Shown: piece after piece, positions 1 through 9,905 of the stretch
How positions within the stretch are numbered: the stretch's first letter is position 1
Layout of the letters: each line of letters starts with the position of its first letter
Assembly (NCBI RefSeq): GCF_000219535.2
Contig: NZ_CP007806.1
Coordinates: 502,001-566,000 of the forward strand
Source of the DNA: Brevibacillus laterosporus LMG 15441
GTDB lineage: Bacteria > Bacillota > Bacilli > Brevibacillales > Brevibacillaceae
DNA: 64,000 nt
Direction: 5' to 3'
The notes under the pieces: generated by a model
What the model was told of the DNA's origin: nothing
Databases searched by the model: none
Seen by the model: only the letters and a program-made list of their open reading frames with translations
Position numbers and translations under genes: made by a program

Positions 1-2
1 TG

Positions 3-623
3 AAATTATCTAAAAATCATAAGCGAGCAATTGCTATCCATATGTCTAGTGGTATTAGTGGTACCTATCAGGGAGCGGTAACAGCGACCACGATGGTTGA
101 TGATTTTCCTATTGATGTCATTGATTCTGAGATTACTACATATGCAATGGGTGCTGTTGTCGTGGAAGCAGCTAGAATGGCACAGGCTGGTAAATCACGA
201 GAAGAGATTCTTGAGCGTATCGAATACATACGTACGCAAATGAAAACGTACTTTTTAGTTGAGGATTTAGATTTCTTGTACCGCGGAGGTCGCTTGTCAG
301 CGGCTCAATTAATGCTGGGCAATATGCTTAAAATCAAACCGATTCTAACGTTTGAGAATAAAAAGATTGTTCCCTATCAAAAAGTCAGAACACGTGCCAA
401 AGCCAAGGCCGGGATTATGGAATTATTTGAGGCAGAGGCCAAAGCAGGCAAACCTATACAGCTTTCCATCATCCAAGCGCAGGTTCAAGAAGAGGCAGAG
501 GAATGGAAGGCTTACATTGAAGCGACCTATCCACATGTAACGGTGACAATCAGTCATTTTGGACCAGTTATTGCCACTCATGTGGGTCCTGGAGCCATTG
601 GATTAACTTGGTATAATAAATAA
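3..623 (+). CDS. DegV family protein, 5'-truncated by window edge
   Basis: The reading frame is open from the first bases of the window, so the true start lies outside it. The visible 200 or so residues match the C-terminal half of DegV proteins, which bind a fatty acid and act as FakB-type partners of a fatty-acid kinase. Seen near the start is the motif HMSSGISGTYQGA, typical of the DegV ligand-binding fold, then LVEDLDFLYRGGRLSAAQ and LLGNMLKIKPIL-like sequence (here MLGNMLKIKPILTF), both DegV hallmarks. The protein ends with the usual GPGAIGLTWY tail. A rho-independent terminator follows, so it is not in the gatCAB operon. Family assignment is firm; the actual lipid substrate is not visible. 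Confidence 0.9.
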   Translation, partial: KLSKNHKRAIAIHMSSGISGTYQGAVTATTMVDDFPIDVIDSEITTYAMGAVVVEAARMAQAGKSREEILERIEYIRTQMKTYFLVEDLDFLYRGGRLSAAQLMLGNMLKIKPILTFENKKIVPYQKVRTRAKAKAGIMELFEAEAKAGKPIQLSIIQAQVQEEAEEWKAYIEATYPHVTVTISHFGPVIATHVGPGAIGLTWYNK

Positions 624-635
624 GGATGCCATAAT

Positions 636-672
636 GCCGTTTTGCTGAAAGGAGAGCAAACGGCGTTTTTTT
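636..672 (+). terminator. Rho-independent terminator after DegV gene
   Basis: An inverted repeat (gccgttttgct / agcaaacggc) is followed by a run of eight T. It closes the DegV transcript and separates it from gatC. Confidence 0.85.
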
Positions 673-749
673 AACAGTTCGGAAATGCTCAAGGATAATG
701 GGAACCTCTTTCATGCTTTACTGATAAAAAGAAAAAATGGGAGGTCAAA

Positions 750-779
750 TTGACTAACCTTGGATTTTTCAAGTAATAT
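750..779 (+). promoter_or_regulatory. Likely sigma-A promoter of gatCAB
   Basis: TTGACT and TAATAT are separated by 18 bases, about 50 bases upstream of the gatC start, with no gene between. This is a visual match to a vegetative promoter, not a measured start site. Confidence 0.55.
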
Positions 780-828
780 CAATGTTATGTAGAAACGTAC
801 AACTAGGACATTTGGAGGTGGACAATAG

Positions 829-1119
829 ATGAGTAGGATTTCCCGACAAGAAGTTGAGCACGTGGCTAAACTGGCTCGACTACGTTTAACAGAGGAAGAA
901 GCAGAGCGCTACACGCGTGAATTAGATGCGATTTTAGACTTTGCTGCACAATTAAACGAATTGGATACGACCAATGTGAAGCCGACTAGTCATGCATTTG
1001 ACGTTCGTAACGTTATGCGCCCTGACGTAAACCGTCCTTCCGTATCCAATGCAGAAGCACTGCGCAATGCACCAGATCAAGAAGACGGACAGTTCAAGGT
1101 ACCGGCTGTTTTTGAATAG
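829..1119 (+). CDS. gatC: Asp/Glu-tRNA amidotransferase subunit C
   Basis: This 96-residue protein is the small subunit of the GatCAB amidotransferase, which converts Glu-tRNA(Gln) (and often Asp-tRNA(Asn)) into the correctly charged tRNA in bacteria lacking glutaminyl-tRNA synthetase. The family signature [16 protein letters not shown] lies at residues 9-24 and the C-terminal half carries the MRPDV-type segment that wraps around GatA. A good Shine-Dalgarno (GGAGGTGG) precedes the ATG. gatA starts 20 bases downstream, as is standard for the operon. Length is normal for the family. Confidence 0.97.
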   Translation: MSRISRQEVEHVAKLARLRLTEEEAERYTRELDAILDFAAQLNELDTTNVKPTSHAFDVRNVMRPDVNRPSVSNAEALRNAPDQEDGQFKVPAVFE

Positions 1120-1139
1120 GAGAGAAAGGGGGAGACATT

Positions 1140-2618
1140 GTGTCCCTATTTGATAAACGCTTAGCTGATATACATAGCGAGCTAAAAAAGAAAGAGCTAT
1201 CTGTTACAGATTTAGCTAATGAATCGCTTGCACGTATCCGTGAAGTGGACAAGGATGTACAAGCGACTTTGCTCGTTGACGAGGAAGCTGCTCTTAGCCA
1301 AGCAAGAGCGTTGGATGAAAAGCTAGCTAAAGGAACGGAGGATCTCGGCCTCTTGTTCGGTCTACCGGCTGGTGTGAAGGATAATATCGTAACAAAAGGC
1401 TTACAAACAACATGCGCAAGCAAGCTGTTGTCTAACTATGATCCCATCTATGATGGAACTGTTAGTCAAAAGCTAAAGGAAGCTGACGCACTCGTATTTG
1501 CTAAACTAAACATGGATGAATTCGCGATGGGTGGTTCCAATGAAAACTCTGGCTTTTACCCAACTCGCAATCCGTGGAATGTAGAATATGTACCAGGCGG
1601 TTCTAGCGGTGGGTCTGCTGCTGCGATGGCTGCTCGCCAATTTTTCTTTACACTTGGATCGGATACAGGTGGCTCTATTCGTCAACCGGCTGCTTTCTGC
1701 GGAGTAGTTGGTCTGAAGCCAACTTATGGACGTGTATCCCGTTATGGCTTGGTATCATATGCATCGTCACTAGATCAGATCGGACCGTTGACGAAGAACG
1801 TAGAGGATTCAGCGTTTGTGTTACAGGCCATTGCAGGACATGATTCATACGACTCCACATCGGCTGATGTTGAAGTTCCTGATTATCTATCTGCGCTGAC
1901 AGGTGATGTCAAAGGCTTGCGCATTGCGGTACCAAAAGAGTTGCTTGGAGAAGGAATTGATCCACAGGTTCGCGACGCGGTATTAGCAGCCTTGAAGCAA
2001 TTGGAAAGCATGGGTGCTGTTTGGAGCGAGGTATCAATGCCGCACACCAAATATGCTGTACCAGCTTATTACCTATTAGCTTCCTCAGAGGCTTCTTCCA
2101 ACTTAGCGCGCTTTGATGGTGTTCGTTATGGTGTACGCGCTGATAACGCAGAAAATCTATTGGATTTATATATGGAATCTCGCAGCCAAGGCTTTGGTGC
2201 AGAGGTCAAACGCCGCATTATGCTAGGGACATATGCCTTGTCTTCTGGTTACTATGATGCTTTTTATAAAAAGGCACAACAAGTGCGCACTTTGATTATC
2301 CAAGACTTTGAAGAAATCTTTGCGAACTTTGATATTGTGTTACATCCGACTACTCCTTGCCCAGCTTTTAAACTTGGCGAGAAAATGAGCGATCCAGTGC
2401 AAATGTTCCTAGAGGATATTTGTACGGTAACGGTTAACTTAGCTGGTCTTCCGGCTATTTCAGTTCCATGCGGATTCTCTGATAACGGGCTGCCAATTGG
2501 TTTGCAAATGATTGGGAAAGCCTTCGACGAATCCACGATTCTACGTGCGGCACATGCGTACGAGCAATCAACTAATCTGTTCCCAAGCAAGCCACAATTG
2601 GGAAGGGAGGAAGTGTAA
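1140..2618 (+). CDS. gatA: Asp/Glu-tRNA amidotransferase subunit A
   Basis: This is the amidase subunit of GatCAB; it releases ammonia from glutamine for transfer to the mischarged tRNA held by GatB. The amidase-signature Ser-cisSer-Lys triad is visible: Lys80 in PAGVKDN, Ser155 in [11 protein letters not shown] and Ser179 in [10 protein letters not shown]. Length (492 aa) is usual. The start is GTG with GGGGGAG just upstream. It ends one base before the gatB start, so the two are likely translationally coupled. Confidence 0.97.
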   Translation: MSLFDKRLADIHSELKKKELSVTDLANESLARIREVDKDVQATLLVDEEAALSQARALDEKLAKGTEDLGLLFGLPAGVKDNIVTKGLQTTCASKLLSNYDPIYDGTVSQKLKEADALVFAKLNMDEFAMGGSNENSGFYPTRNPWNVEYVPGGSSGGSAAAMAARQFFFTLGSDTGGSIRQPAAFCGVVGLKPTYGRVSRYGLVSYASSLDQIGPLTKNVEDSAFVLQAIAGHDSYDSTSADVEVPDYLSALTGDVKGLRIAVPKELLGEGIDPQVRDAVLAALKQLESMGAVWSEVSMPHTKYAVPAYYLLASSEASSNLARFDGVRYGVRADNAENLLDLYMESRSQGFGAEVKRRIMLGTYALSSGYYDAFYKKAQQVRTLIIQDFEEIFANFDIVLHPTTPCPAFKLGEKMSDPVQMFLEDICTVTVNLAGLPAISVPCGFSDNGLPIGLQMIGKAFDESTILRAAHAYEQSTNLFPSKPQLGREEV

Positions 2619-2619
2619 C

Positions 2620-4059
2620 ATGAGCCAAAAATTCGAAACGGTCATTGGTTTGGAGGTTCACGCTGAACTATCGACTAATAGTAAAATCTTCTGCGGTTGC
2701 AAAACGGAATTTGGTGCGCCGCCTAATACGCACACATGCCCTATTTGTTTAGGACATCCAGGTGTATTGCCTGTATTGAATCAACAAGCATTAGAGTTTG
2801 CGATCAAGGCTTCCTTAGCAATTAACTGCGAAATTTCTCGTGATACAAAATTCGATCGTAAAAATTATTTTTATCCTGATCTTCCTAAAGCATATCAAAT
2901 CTCGCAGTTTGACCAACCAGTGGGTAAGAACGGTTGGATTGATATTGAAGTGAATGGCAAAACCAAGCGCATTCGCATCAATCGTCTTCATTTAGAAGAA
3001 GATGCTGGTAAATTGACACACTGCGAATACGGAAGCGGTACGATGATGGACTACAACCGTGTAGGTGTGCCGTTAGTAGAGATTGTTACAGAGCCAGACA
3101 TTAGTTCACCAGAAGAAGCAAAAGCTTATTTGGAGAAATTAAAAGCAATCATTCAATATACGGAAGTATCTGATGTAAAAATGGAGCAGGGCTCCCTTCG
3201 TTGTGATGCCAACGTATCAATTCGTCCTGTAGGAGAGACCAAATTAGGTACAAAAACGGAATTGAAGAATATGAACTCCTTCCGTAATGTACAGGCTGCT
3301 TTGGAATATGAAGTGGAACGTCAGGAAGAAGTAATCGAAAGCGGCGGAGAAATTAAGCAGGTAACGCTACGCTGGGATGATGCGAATAAGAAAACCATCG
3401 TCATGCGTTCTAAAGAAGAAGCGCATGATTACCGTTATTTCCCGGACCCTGATCTGGTGAATGCTACGATTACTGACGAATGGATTGACCGCATAAAAGC
3501 CTCTATCCCTGAATTGCCAGATGCTCGTCGGGTACGCTATGTTGAGCAATATGGACTACCTGCATCTGACGCTGAAGTTATCACGATGACACGTGATTCA
3601 GCCGACTTCTTTGATGCCGCAGTAGCAACAGGTGCTGATCCAAAGACGGTTGCTAACTTTTTAATGGTAGATCTGTTTGGATATTTGAATGCAAACAATC
3701 TAGACTTCTCAGACGTGAAAATGACGCCTGAGGGTTTAGGAGAAATGGTGAAGCTGATCGAAAAAGGAACCATTTCCATTAAAATTGCCAAGACAGTCTT
3801 TACAGAAATGCTGGAAACAGGCAAGGCCCCAGCAACGATTGTGGAAGAAAAAGGATTGGTGCAAATTAGCGATGAGGGCGAATTAAAACGCATTGTCGAT
3901 GAAATCATTGCAGCTAATCAGCAATCGGTAGAAGACTACAACGCGGGTAAGAAGCAGGCAATTGGCTTCTTAGTAGGGCAAGTTATGAAACAGACCAAAG
4001 GAAAAGCTAATCCAGGTGTGGTCAATAAATTATTGGTAGAATCACTAGAAGCATTGTAA
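2620..4059 (+). CDS. gatB: Asp/Glu-tRNA amidotransferase subunit B
   Basis: This 479-residue subunit binds the mischarged tRNA, activates its side chain with ATP and receives ammonia from GatA. It begins [17 protein letters not shown], the conserved GatB start. The structural zinc site is seen as CGC near residue 27 and CPIC near residue 43. The C-terminal third is the helical YqeY-like tail ending [11 protein letters not shown]. The reading frame is open about 100 bases further upstream inside gatA, but the ATG at 2620 has GGGAGGAAG at good spacing and matches family length. It is the last gene of the operon. Confidence 0.97.
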   Translation: MSQKFETVIGLEVHAELSTNSKIFCGCKTEFGAPPNTHTCPICLGHPGVLPVLNQQALEFAIKASLAINCEISRDTKFDRKNYFYPDLPKAYQISQFDQPVGKNGWIDIEVNGKTKRIRINRLHLEEDAGKLTHCEYGSGTMMDYNRVGVPLVEIVTEPDISSPEEAKAYLEKLKAIIQYTEVSDVKMEQGSLRCDANVSIRPVGETKLGTKTELKNMNSFRNVQAALEYEVERQEEVIESGGEIKQVTLRWDDANKKTIVMRSKEEAHDYRYFPDPDLVNATITDEWIDRIKASIPELPDARRVRYVEQYGLPASDAEVITMTRDSADFFDAAVATGADPKTVANFLMVDLFGYLNANNLDFSDVKMTPEGLGEMVKLIEKGTISIKIAKTVFTEMLETGKAPATIVEEKGLVQISDEGELKRIVDEIIAANQQSVEDYNAGKKQAIGFLVGQVMKQTKGKANPGVVNKLLVESLEAL

Positions 4060-4065
4060 ACAACA

Positions 4066-4109
4066 AAAGCTCCTCTTTGCATCTGAAATTGGCAGGAGGA
4101 GCTTTTTTA
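4066..4109 (+). terminator. Rho-independent terminator after gatB
   Basis: The arms aaagctcct and aggagcttt are followed by a T run. The convergent MFS gene ends 34 bases further on, so the hairpin may serve both strands. Confidence 0.85.
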
Positions 4110-4142
4110 TTTGATTGTTCTATGCTTTACTTATATCTTATC

Positions 4143-5360
4143 TTACCCCTTCAACTTTCCTAGCTCCATCTTAAATGCTCGACGCATGATAAATCCAAGT
4201 AACAGGCTTGTAAGAAGTATTCCCGAAGCTACTATATATGCCATAGCCGCACCATAGACCGCTACCACATTGGTTAGGATAAGTACGGATAAGCCGTAGC
4301 CTACGTATTCCACTGTGCTTTTGGCCGATAGAACGTTAGGCAAATAAAGAGAGTCTACGTTTCTTTGAAAGTAGGTTTGCTTGCTAACATATTGAATTTG
4401 TGTGGCAGGTCCCGAAAGAAATGATAGGAATAAGGCAACCCAGGCGCTATGAGTAATTCCTAAGCCTAAAGTTACGAGGGCAGAAAATAGCCCAGCTCCT
4501 AACAAAAACGAAAGAAAATAACGAGATACATGAGTCGCAATAACGACTAGTAGCAGGCCTCCTGCAATCATTCCAACAAAGTAACTGGCATTGAGGTATC
4601 CCCACCATTCCTGACCTTTTCCTAGAACATCAGACACATAAAACAGCATGATAGCAGCTACATAGATGGCCCCTGCCAAGGATTCAAGAACATCCATACA
4701 AGTAAGTGTGAAGAGCGCGCGGGAACGCAGAATATAGTTCCAGCCGCGAAGTAGCGCTTCTTTGTTGGAGGAGCTATCCGTACGCGTTGTTGCTTGAAAG
4801 ATTGGATCATGTAAATAAGCCATACAGACTGTTGAAAGAATGAATAATCCAAGGCTAACAGCAAAAAGGTATGTGATTCCTAAAAAAGCTACGAGCATGC
4901 CGCCTAAAGCCCAGCCCACAAATTGGATGACTTGATCGGTGGTCGCAAACAAACTATTTAATCGCATCAGATGAACAGGCTGTGCGATCCGTGGCAACAG
5001 GGCATTTCGTGCAGGAGTAGCCCAACCGTCCAAAAAGGAAATGAAAGACGCAAGCCCTAAACTGAAAAGCAAGGGTAAGGCCGACCATTGTGTTACAAAA
5101 ACAAGCAGACCCAACAAGATTGTTTTGGCAAATTGAGATAAAAACAGCAGGGTAGATAGGGAAAAGCGGCGTTGCATAAGGGGCGCGAGAAAGCCGCTTA
5201 CGGTTTGCGCTAGAATAATAGTAAGCGGTACGAAGCCGGTATAGACAGCGGAATGTGTCTTTTCAAAAACGAGGGTAAGTAGAGAAATAATGTAAAAAAC
5301 GTCTCCTGCGTTGGCAAGCATTTGGCCAACCCAAAGAAAGCGTACTTGTTTGGTAAGCAT
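4143..5360 (-). CDS. MFS transporter, multidrug-efflux type
   Basis: About 405 residues with roughly 12 hydrophobic segments make this a major facilitator permease of the EntS/MFS_3-like group that exports small molecules. It starts MLTKQVRFLWVGQMLANAGD; the D at the end of the first helix and the loop ISLLTLVFE are common to this group. An earlier in-frame start exists up to 5483, but the ATG at 5360 is the one with an AGAGG ribosome site and it removes a lysine-rich stretch that does not resemble a transporter N-terminus. Substrate cannot be told. It stands alone, convergent to gatCAB. Confidence 0.85.
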   Translation of the reverse strand: MLTKQVRFLWVGQMLANAGDVFYIISLLTLVFEKTHSAVYTGFVPLTIILAQTVSGFLAPLMQRRFSLSTLLFLSQFAKTILLGLLVFVTQWSALPLLFSLGLASFISFLDGWATPARNALLPRIAQPVHLMRLNSLFATTDQVIQFVGWALGGMLVAFLGITYLFAVSLGLFILSTVCMAYLHDPIFQATTRTDSSSNKEALLRGWNYILRSRALFTLTCMDVLESLAGAIYVAAIMLFYVSDVLGKGQEWWGYLNASYFVGMIAGGLLLVVIATHVSRYFLSFLLGAGLFSALVTLGLGITHSAWVALFLSFLSGPATQIQYVSKQTYFQRNVDSLYLPNVLSAKSTVEYVGYGLSVLILTNVVAVYGAAMAYIVASGILLTSLLLGFIMRRAFKMELGKLKG

Positions 5361-5816
5361 GTCAAAAAAACCTCTTTTCATGAGAAAGATAGACAGAGCT
5401 ATTCTGCCTTCAACAAACCATGTTTCCATTTGTTTTTTCTTTTTCTTGAAAAGGGCTTTACAATGGAATCGACTCCGTATCATGAATTTTCAAGCATTTC
5501 ATACAGCGTAGCAATAAAAAGCAAGCATGTCAAAGAATAAAATAGATAGTTTGTAACGAACGACTAAGAGCTTCGTCCTATTTTATGGCTAATTTTGTAT
5601 GAGCAATAAATTCCAGCATTTCTCAACAAAATTTAGTAGAGTGCAAGAAAATAATGTTACTTTTTGGCCTACTAAAGCGTCTTTTCAAAGAGAAACTTTT
5701 TCCTGTACATACGTAGGCAAAACAACAATCTTTCTGTATGGAGGATGATGTTTTTTTGAATAAAGGAAAAATTATCTAAAATTTTAGGAAGAGGGAAGCT
5801 ATGAGGTGAAGAGAAA
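5361..5816. other. Intergenic region between divergent transporter genes
   Basis: 456 bases, AT-rich, without a convincing gene. It must hold the promoters of the leftward MFS gene and the rightward ABC efflux set. No clear hairpin, riboswitch or operator is visible. Confidence 0.6.
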
Positions 5817-6500
5817 GTGAGTAATAGTATTGGTGAATTAACCGTACGAGATGTCAATCATTTTTATAGGGCAGGTAAGCTTCAGGTTCCCGTTTTGCAT
5901 GATATCAACCTGCATATTGGAAAAAGCGAATTTATTTCGTTATGCGGAACATCAGGTTCTGGGAAATCAACGCTGTTGAACCTGATGGCGGGGTTAACAC
6001 GTCCCGAGCAAGGAACCATTCATGTAAATGGGGAAGAAATCTCTAAGTTTAACGAGAATCAGCTATGTTTGTTTAGACGGCGTTGCTTAGGATTTGTCTT
6101 TCAATCGTTTAATCTCTTGCCTAACTTGACAGCAGTTGAAAATGTGGAACTGCCGCTTGTCTTTTCTGGAGTCAGTCCGCGTATGCGACGAAAAAAAGCG
6201 CTAGAGATTTTAAACCGAGTAGGACTGGAAAATCGAGAGCACCACAAGCCAAATGAACTAAGTGGTGGTCAGCAGCAGCGTGTCAGTATTGCGAGGGCGC
6301 TGGTCAATGAACCAGGAATTGTACTTGCGGATGAGCCAACCGGGAATCTGGATACAGCAACAGAGGAAGAGATTTTACAGCTCATGCGTCAAATGAATCG
6401 GGAAAGTGGTACAACCTTTGTGATTGTCACACATGATCAGGAGGTTGCAAGTCAATCTGATCGCACCATTTTTCTGCGGGATGGCTACATTCAGCAATAA
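5817..6500 (+). CDS. ABC transporter ATPase, MacB/LolD/YknY type
   Basis: A 227-residue ATPase with Walker A GTSGSGKST (about residue 42), signature LSGGQQQRVSIARA (about residue 144) and Walker B VLADEPTG followed by NLD. These are typical of the MacB/LolD/YknY group that works with FtsX-like permeases. It starts GTG with a GAGGTGAAGAG purine tract. The permease gene and a membrane-fusion gene follow on the same strand, matching the Bacillus YknXYZ module, which protects cells against toxic peptides. The substrate here is inferred only by analogy. Confidence 0.92.
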   Translation: MSNSIGELTVRDVNHFYRAGKLQVPVLHDINLHIGKSEFISLCGTSGSGKSTLLNLMAGLTRPEQGTIHVNGEEISKFNENQLCLFRRRCLGFVFQSFNLLPNLTAVENVELPLVFSGVSPRMRRKKALEILNRVGLENREHHKPNELSGGQQQRVSIARALVNEPGIVLADEPTGNLDTATEEEILQLMRQMNRESGTTFVIVTHDQEVASQSDRTIFLRDGYIQQ

Positions 6501-6618
6501 AGGAAAGTGGCTATACTCAGGCCTACAGCGATGACTAGCCTGAGCTTTCATGTAGTAAGACAAGAATTTATATGCTCTTATCCGTTAAAAAGGCAAGGGG
6601 AAAAATGAGGTGTAATTT

Positions 6619-8085
6619 GTGAAACTGCTTGATTCGCTACGTATCGTCTGGCGCAATCTTTGGCGTATGAAGCTACGGACGGTACTGACATCGGTTGGGG
6701 TTATGATTGGTACCGCTGCTATTGTGACCATGCTATCGCTTAGTATTGGTTTAAAAGAGAATGCGGTTAAAAGCTTAGAGAACTTCGGTAACTTAACTGA
6801 ACTTGAAGTGTATCCAGCTTATTTGATGCCAGATGGAACCACTGAGAGAACGCCAGATCAAATGAAACGCTTAGATAGTAAAAGTATACCGGAAATAAAG
6901 GCTATTCCTGGAATTGAGGCGGTTATGCCACATAAAACTTTTAGGGGAGATGCCATTTTAAAGCTAGGTCGTAGAGAGGCAAGATATATGGAAATTGTTG
7001 GGGTCGATCCACAACAAGAAGGACCTGTGAGAACCAAGGAGTTGGAAAAGGGTGAGTATCTCACTGGGGCAAACAATGAAATTGTCATTTCCTACGAAGT
7101 ACCCAGACAAATGAGAGATGTGGAGAAGGATCGTCGAGAAGCTCGAAAACGCAATGCTAACCAGAGCGGAAATAAACCCAGATTCGATATGGAGGACTCT
7201 AAGGAACCGGGAATCATAGAAATGGTTGGAAAAACGGCGATATTAGAGCTGAGACGTGAATACACCATTGATAACGAAACGAAGTATGAAAAGAAGGAAA
7301 TACGTGTTCGTGTCGTCGGTCAGATGCAAAAGGATGAAAAGGGCTATCGTGGTGCCACTATCTATGTTCCGATGAAGATGGCTAATGAACTAAATACCTG
7401 GTTGGAACAAAAGAGGGAACAAAGCGATTATGAAATGGAAATGGGGATAAACAAACCGAACCGTTCTAAGAATCGCAATCAGAAGCCAGCTGTGGAATAT
7501 GATTCCATCAATGTAAAGGTAGGATCAAGAGAAGCAGTAGAGCAGGTCGTTAAGGATTTACAGCAAATCGGCTATGACAACTATTCGCCAGCACGTCGTC
7601 TTGCAGAACTAAATAAGTTTTTCTTTGTTATTCAATTAGTGCTTGGTGGTATAGCAGCTATCTCTTTATTAGTTGCCACGATTGGTATCGTAAACACCAT
7701 GATCATGTCCATTCTGGAGCGAACCAAGGAAATAGGGATTATGAAGGTTATTGGTGCTACCGTGTATAATATTCGTTGGCTCTTTTTGATTGAATCGGGT
7801 TCAATCGGTTTAATAGGTGGGCTGACTGGCTTGGGTCTTGCTTATGGAGCTGTAGCGGTGATTAATTATCTGGGTAAAAACAGCGAGTTTTTAGATAACT
7901 TTGGCATGGGCATGGGAGGAGGAATGGGAGCAGAAGAAGAGGTAGCAGCACAAATTGCATTGGTACCACCTTCTCTTGCTATATTCGCCATCATTTTCTC
8001 AGTTGTAATCGGGTTATTAGCGGGGATTCTTCCTGCCATCCGTGCATCCCGTCTAAGTCCATTGGAGGCTATTCGCTCTCAGTAA
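6619..8085 (+). CDS. MacB/YknZ-like ABC permease (FtsX-type)
   Basis: 488 residues with one N-terminal membrane helix (about 20-45), a large extracellular MacB-like domain (about 50-335), then three C-terminal helices forming the FtsX domain. The segment TIGIVNTMIMSILERTKEIG is the classical coupling-helix region of this family. The protein ends LSPLEAIRSQ, also typical. The extracellular domain has a charged, repeat-poor insertion near residues 170-195, and a Gly/Met-rich loop (GMGMGGGMGAE) sits before the last helix. GTG start. It pairs with the ATPase upstream and the adaptor downstream. Confidence 0.92.
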   Translation: MKLLDSLRIVWRNLWRMKLRTVLTSVGVMIGTAAIVTMLSLSIGLKENAVKSLENFGNLTELEVYPAYLMPDGTTERTPDQMKRLDSKSIPEIKAIPGIEAVMPHKTFRGDAILKLGRREARYMEIVGVDPQQEGPVRTKELEKGEYLTGANNEIVISYEVPRQMRDVEKDRREARKRNANQSGNKPRFDMEDSKEPGIIEMVGKTAILELRREYTIDNETKYEKKEIRVRVVGQMQKDEKGYRGATIYVPMKMANELNTWLEQKREQSDYEMEMGINKPNRSKNRNQKPAVEYDSINVKVGSREAVEQVVKDLQQIGYDNYSPARRLAELNKFFFVIQLVLGGIAAISLLVATIGIVNTMIMSILERTKEIGIMKVIGATVYNIRWLFLIESGSIGLIGGLTGLGLAYGAVAVINYLGKNSEFLDNFGMGMGGGMGAEEEVAAQIALVPPSLAIFAIIFSVVIGLLAGILPAIRASRLSPLEAIRSQ

Positions 8086-8170
8086 CGTTACAGTGATTTT
8101 TGCTTAGGTGACTGCTTTGGCAAAGAAAGGTTTTTTAAATATAAACGGAAGAAATGTGGGGAATTAACGC

Positions 8171-9688
8171 ATGGCTATGAAGAAAAAAGTGATTATTTCA
8201 GCCATCACCGTGCTCGTACTAGCGGGTGGCGGTTATGGAGGGTATAAATATTTTGCTCCAGCTACAGATGCATCACAGGAGGTTGTTGAACCACCTGCGC
8301 TTCAGACTGTAGGGGTAGATATGGGTGAAGTTAAGAAAACGGTGTATTCGACAGGTACAGTTGAGGCTACAGCTCGTCAGGAAGTGAAGCCGGATGTCAG
8401 CGGTAAAGTAGAGAGTCTAGTGGTTAAGGAAGGCCAGCATGTTAAAAAGGGCGATTTGTTATTTACCATGGAGGCTACAGATACTGGCTTCGAAATTGAG
8501 AAACAAAAATTATCGATGTCTCGTATGGAGAAAGAGATAAAGGATTTGAAAGCTAGAAAAGATAGAATTGAAGCGAATGCCGGTGGGGTTGTCAAAGAGA
8601 TATTGGTTAAACGTGGGGACAGCGTATCACCTGAGACAGTCATTGCAAAGGTAAATGACCCCAGTTATTTAAAAATTACAGGCTACTTCTCCCCTTACGA
8701 AGCTGAATTGTTACGGGAAGGGCAAAAGGTAAAGGTATTTTTACCAAGCTCAATGACGTATGTAGATGGTGAAATTGACCGTATTGATATGGAAGGTACC
8801 AAGCAAGACGGAAAGATGGCACAGCATGCTGTAGACGTTTTGGTCAAAAATTCTGGAGCCTTGTATGTAAATGACCTTGGTTCTGTTGAGTATACAGATG
8901 CGAAAGGCTTGAAATACGCAAGCCAGGGAAATACTCCTTTTACCAAAGCGGTTGATATCGAAATTTTAGCAGGCACTACAGGTAAAGTTGGCGAGGTTTT
9001 GTTTAAAAAAGGAGACACCATTAAGAAGAATCAGCTCCTAGCAAAAATGGATAGAGAAGCAGATAAATCAGAGATCGAAGAGAAGGAATTAAATTGGAAG
9101 GAAGCCCAGCTTGGGATGGACCAAAAGATGCGTGACCTATCCAAGCGAAGAGTAGTTGCTCCCATTAGCGGAGAGATCACGAAATTGAATGTGAAGGTGG
9201 GAGAAGCGCTTGGCAGTGATCCTGCGGCAATCATCATGGATACCTCCTCTGTCACCTTTAAAGCAGCCGTGGATGAACTAGATTTCCCACAAGTGAAAGT
9301 CGGACAAAATGTGGATGTATTTATCACAGCCTTTGGAACAAAAGCATTTAAGGGTACGGTAACAGAACTGCCGAAAGAGGGAAGCAAGCAGGATAAATCG
9401 GTGCGTTTCGAAGTGAAAATCGCCGTTGAGGATAGCAGTCAACTGAAGCATGGCATGAGCGGTGATTGTGATATCTATATTCATAAGAAAGACAATGCCC
9501 TGCGTTTGCCGGTTAATGCTGTAGAAGTAATGGAGGAAGGCAAAGCTACGGTTATGGTTAAGGACCCAAGTGGAAACCCGATGCCAAAAGACGTGGGAAT
9601 AGGCATTGAGGGGGCCGAATACGTGGAGATTGTGAGTGGTTTGAAAGAGGGAGATGAAGTAGTTCTTACAAATGGAGAGGGTATGTAG
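8171..9688 (+). CDS. HlyD/MacA-type membrane-fusion (periplasmic adaptor-like) protein
   Basis: 505 residues with an N-terminal membrane helix (about 6-25), a lipoyl-like half (SGKVESLVVKEGQHVKKGDL), a short coiled coil (about 110-135), and repeated barrel segments. A second lipoyl/hairpin unit (GKVGEVLFKKGDTIKKNQLL) follows, making it longer than MacA or YknX. In Gram-positive bacteria such adaptors sit outside the membrane and link the MacB-like permease to the surface. A second in-frame ATG six bases downstream (8177) is also possible. Confidence 0.88.
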   Translation: MAMKKKVIISAITVLVLAGGGYGGYKYFAPATDASQEVVEPPALQTVGVDMGEVKKTVYSTGTVEATARQEVKPDVSGKVESLVVKEGQHVKKGDLLFTMEATDTGFEIEKQKLSMSRMEKEIKDLKARKDRIEANAGGVVKEILVKRGDSVSPETVIAKVNDPSYLKITGYFSPYEAELLREGQKVKVFLPSSMTYVDGEIDRIDMEGTKQDGKMAQHAVDVLVKNSGALYVNDLGSVEYTDAKGLKYASQGNTPFTKAVDIEILAGTTGKVGEVLFKKGDTIKKNQLLAKMDREADKSEIEEKELNWKEAQLGMDQKMRDLSKRRVVAPISGEITKLNVKVGEALGSDPAAIIMDTSSVTFKAAVDELDFPQVKVGQNVDVFITAFGTKAFKGTVTELPKEGSKQDKSVRFEVKIAVEDSSQLKHGMSGDCDIYIHKKDNALRLPVNAVEVMEEGKATVMVKDPSGNPMPKDVGIGIEGAEYVEIVSGLKEGDEVVLTNGEGM

Positions 9689-9734
9689 AGAAGTAGCCCT
9701 CCATTTAGAATGATTCTATAGAATGCCAAACTAG

Positions 9735-9796
9735 CCTGCAAAGTCCGTTTTTTCCTGACTTGGAAAGAAAAAAACGGTACTTTGCAGGATTTTTTT
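9735..9796 (+). terminator. Rho-independent terminator after ABC efflux set
   Basis: A long imperfect stem (cctgcaaagt / actttgcagg, with an inner ccgtttttt / aaaaacgg pairing) ends in a T run. It closes the three-gene efflux operon. Confidence 0.85.
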
Positions 9797-9905
9797 ACCT
9801 ATAAAACCTAGAGATTATAGTTGATATTAGGTAAAATGGATGACGTATTAGAAAAATGGACAAGTCATTTAACAGAAGGTACAAGAATGCTTAGGGGAGG
9901 CAGAT

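Noticed and set aside
2512..2619. Longer GatB N-terminus
   Set aside because: It lies inside gatA in another frame; the standard GatB start is at 2620.
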